Virus record (IMG/VR): IMGVR_UViG_3300046517_000617
Span: 1-36,330 of that record
Reading direction: 5' to 3' (one strand)
Source: a virus
Length of the DNA: 36,330 nucleotides
Under the pieces are notes generated by a model, which ran no database searches, was not told where the DNA came from, and was given only the letters and a program-made list of their open reading frames with translations. Below, piece after piece: positions 36,318 through 36,330 of this stretch (position 1 is its first letter; the number at the start of each line of letters is the position of its first letter). The translations under genes were made by a program, and so were the position numbers.

Positions 36318-36330
36318 ATGTCACAACCCC
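36318..36330. repeat. Terminal direct repeat (circle junction), right copy
   Basis: The last 13 bases, ATGTCACAACCCC, equal the first 13 bases of the window. The surrounding 36178-36330 plus 1-66 form a roughly 206-base gene-poor gap on the circle. Confidence 0.7.

Noticed and set aside
1-36330. CRISPR array, rRNA, insertion sequence or transposase
   Set aside because: No regularly spaced repeat array, rRNA-like segment, terminal inverted repeats or transposase motif was seen on reading both strands.

Overview
The window reads as the complete, circular genome of a temperate tailed phage of the lambda-like, siphovirus type. The evidence is a lambda-GpA-type terminase, a lambda-type portal, a ClpP-type prohead protease fused to the major capsid protein, tail-completion, tail-tube-like and short tape-measure-like genes, a tyrosine integrase and an intact attP. 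The first 13 bases recur as the last 13 bases, so the molecule closes to about 36,317 bp. The attP carries the 3' half of a tRNA-Arg(ACG) gene. Only one such half is present, which fits excised or virion DNA rather than an integrated prophage. The host is probably a Gram-negative of the Verrucomicrobiota type. Several proteins have Sec signal peptides followed by Asn/Thr-rich 'TNN' sequence, there are lipoproteins, and one small beta-barrel-like protein ends in Phe. This host call is inference from protein style only.

Layout: two arcs run from one divergent control region at 9846-9971. The leftward arc (minus strand) runs 9845 to 67, crosses the circle junction and continues from 36177 to 14765. 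It encodes, in order, a ribbon-helix-helix (RHH) regulator, an SPPY-type DNA methyltransferase, a winged/helix-turn-helix protein, small membrane and lipoproteins, an ERF annealing protein, an SMC/RecF-like ATPase, a YqaJ/lambda-exo-type nuclease, a replication-protein candidate, a Dam-like methyltransferase, an HNH nuclease and a VRR-NUC nuclease. After the junction come terminase, portal, protease-capsid, head and tail completion, tail, fibre, metallophosphoesterase and lysis/envelope genes. Most genes are joined by ATGA, GTGA or TAATG stop/start overlaps, and these overlaps decide many of the starts given here.

The rightward arc (plus strand, 9972 to 14805) has two more RHH genes, a small membrane protein, the integrase, two cargo-like genes, attP with paired arm-type repeats on both sides, and four small unknown genes. 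The arcs converge and overlap tail to tail at 14765-14805.

Most notable points: (1) a lysogeny-type switch region flanked by three paralogous RHH proteins, with no CI/Cro-like gene seen; (2) an attP whose arm sites can be read directly; (3) a 1,280-residue secreted-looking fibre with an apparent glycosidase-like barrel and YadA-like repeats; (4) a tape-measure reading frame that continues upstream of any start codon and is out of frame with its expected ATGA start; (5) a nested hairpin element between terminase and gpW-like genes; (6) a duplicated C-terminal module in two tail proteins; (7) no recognisable endolysin and a dense set of overlapping envelope-targeted small genes.
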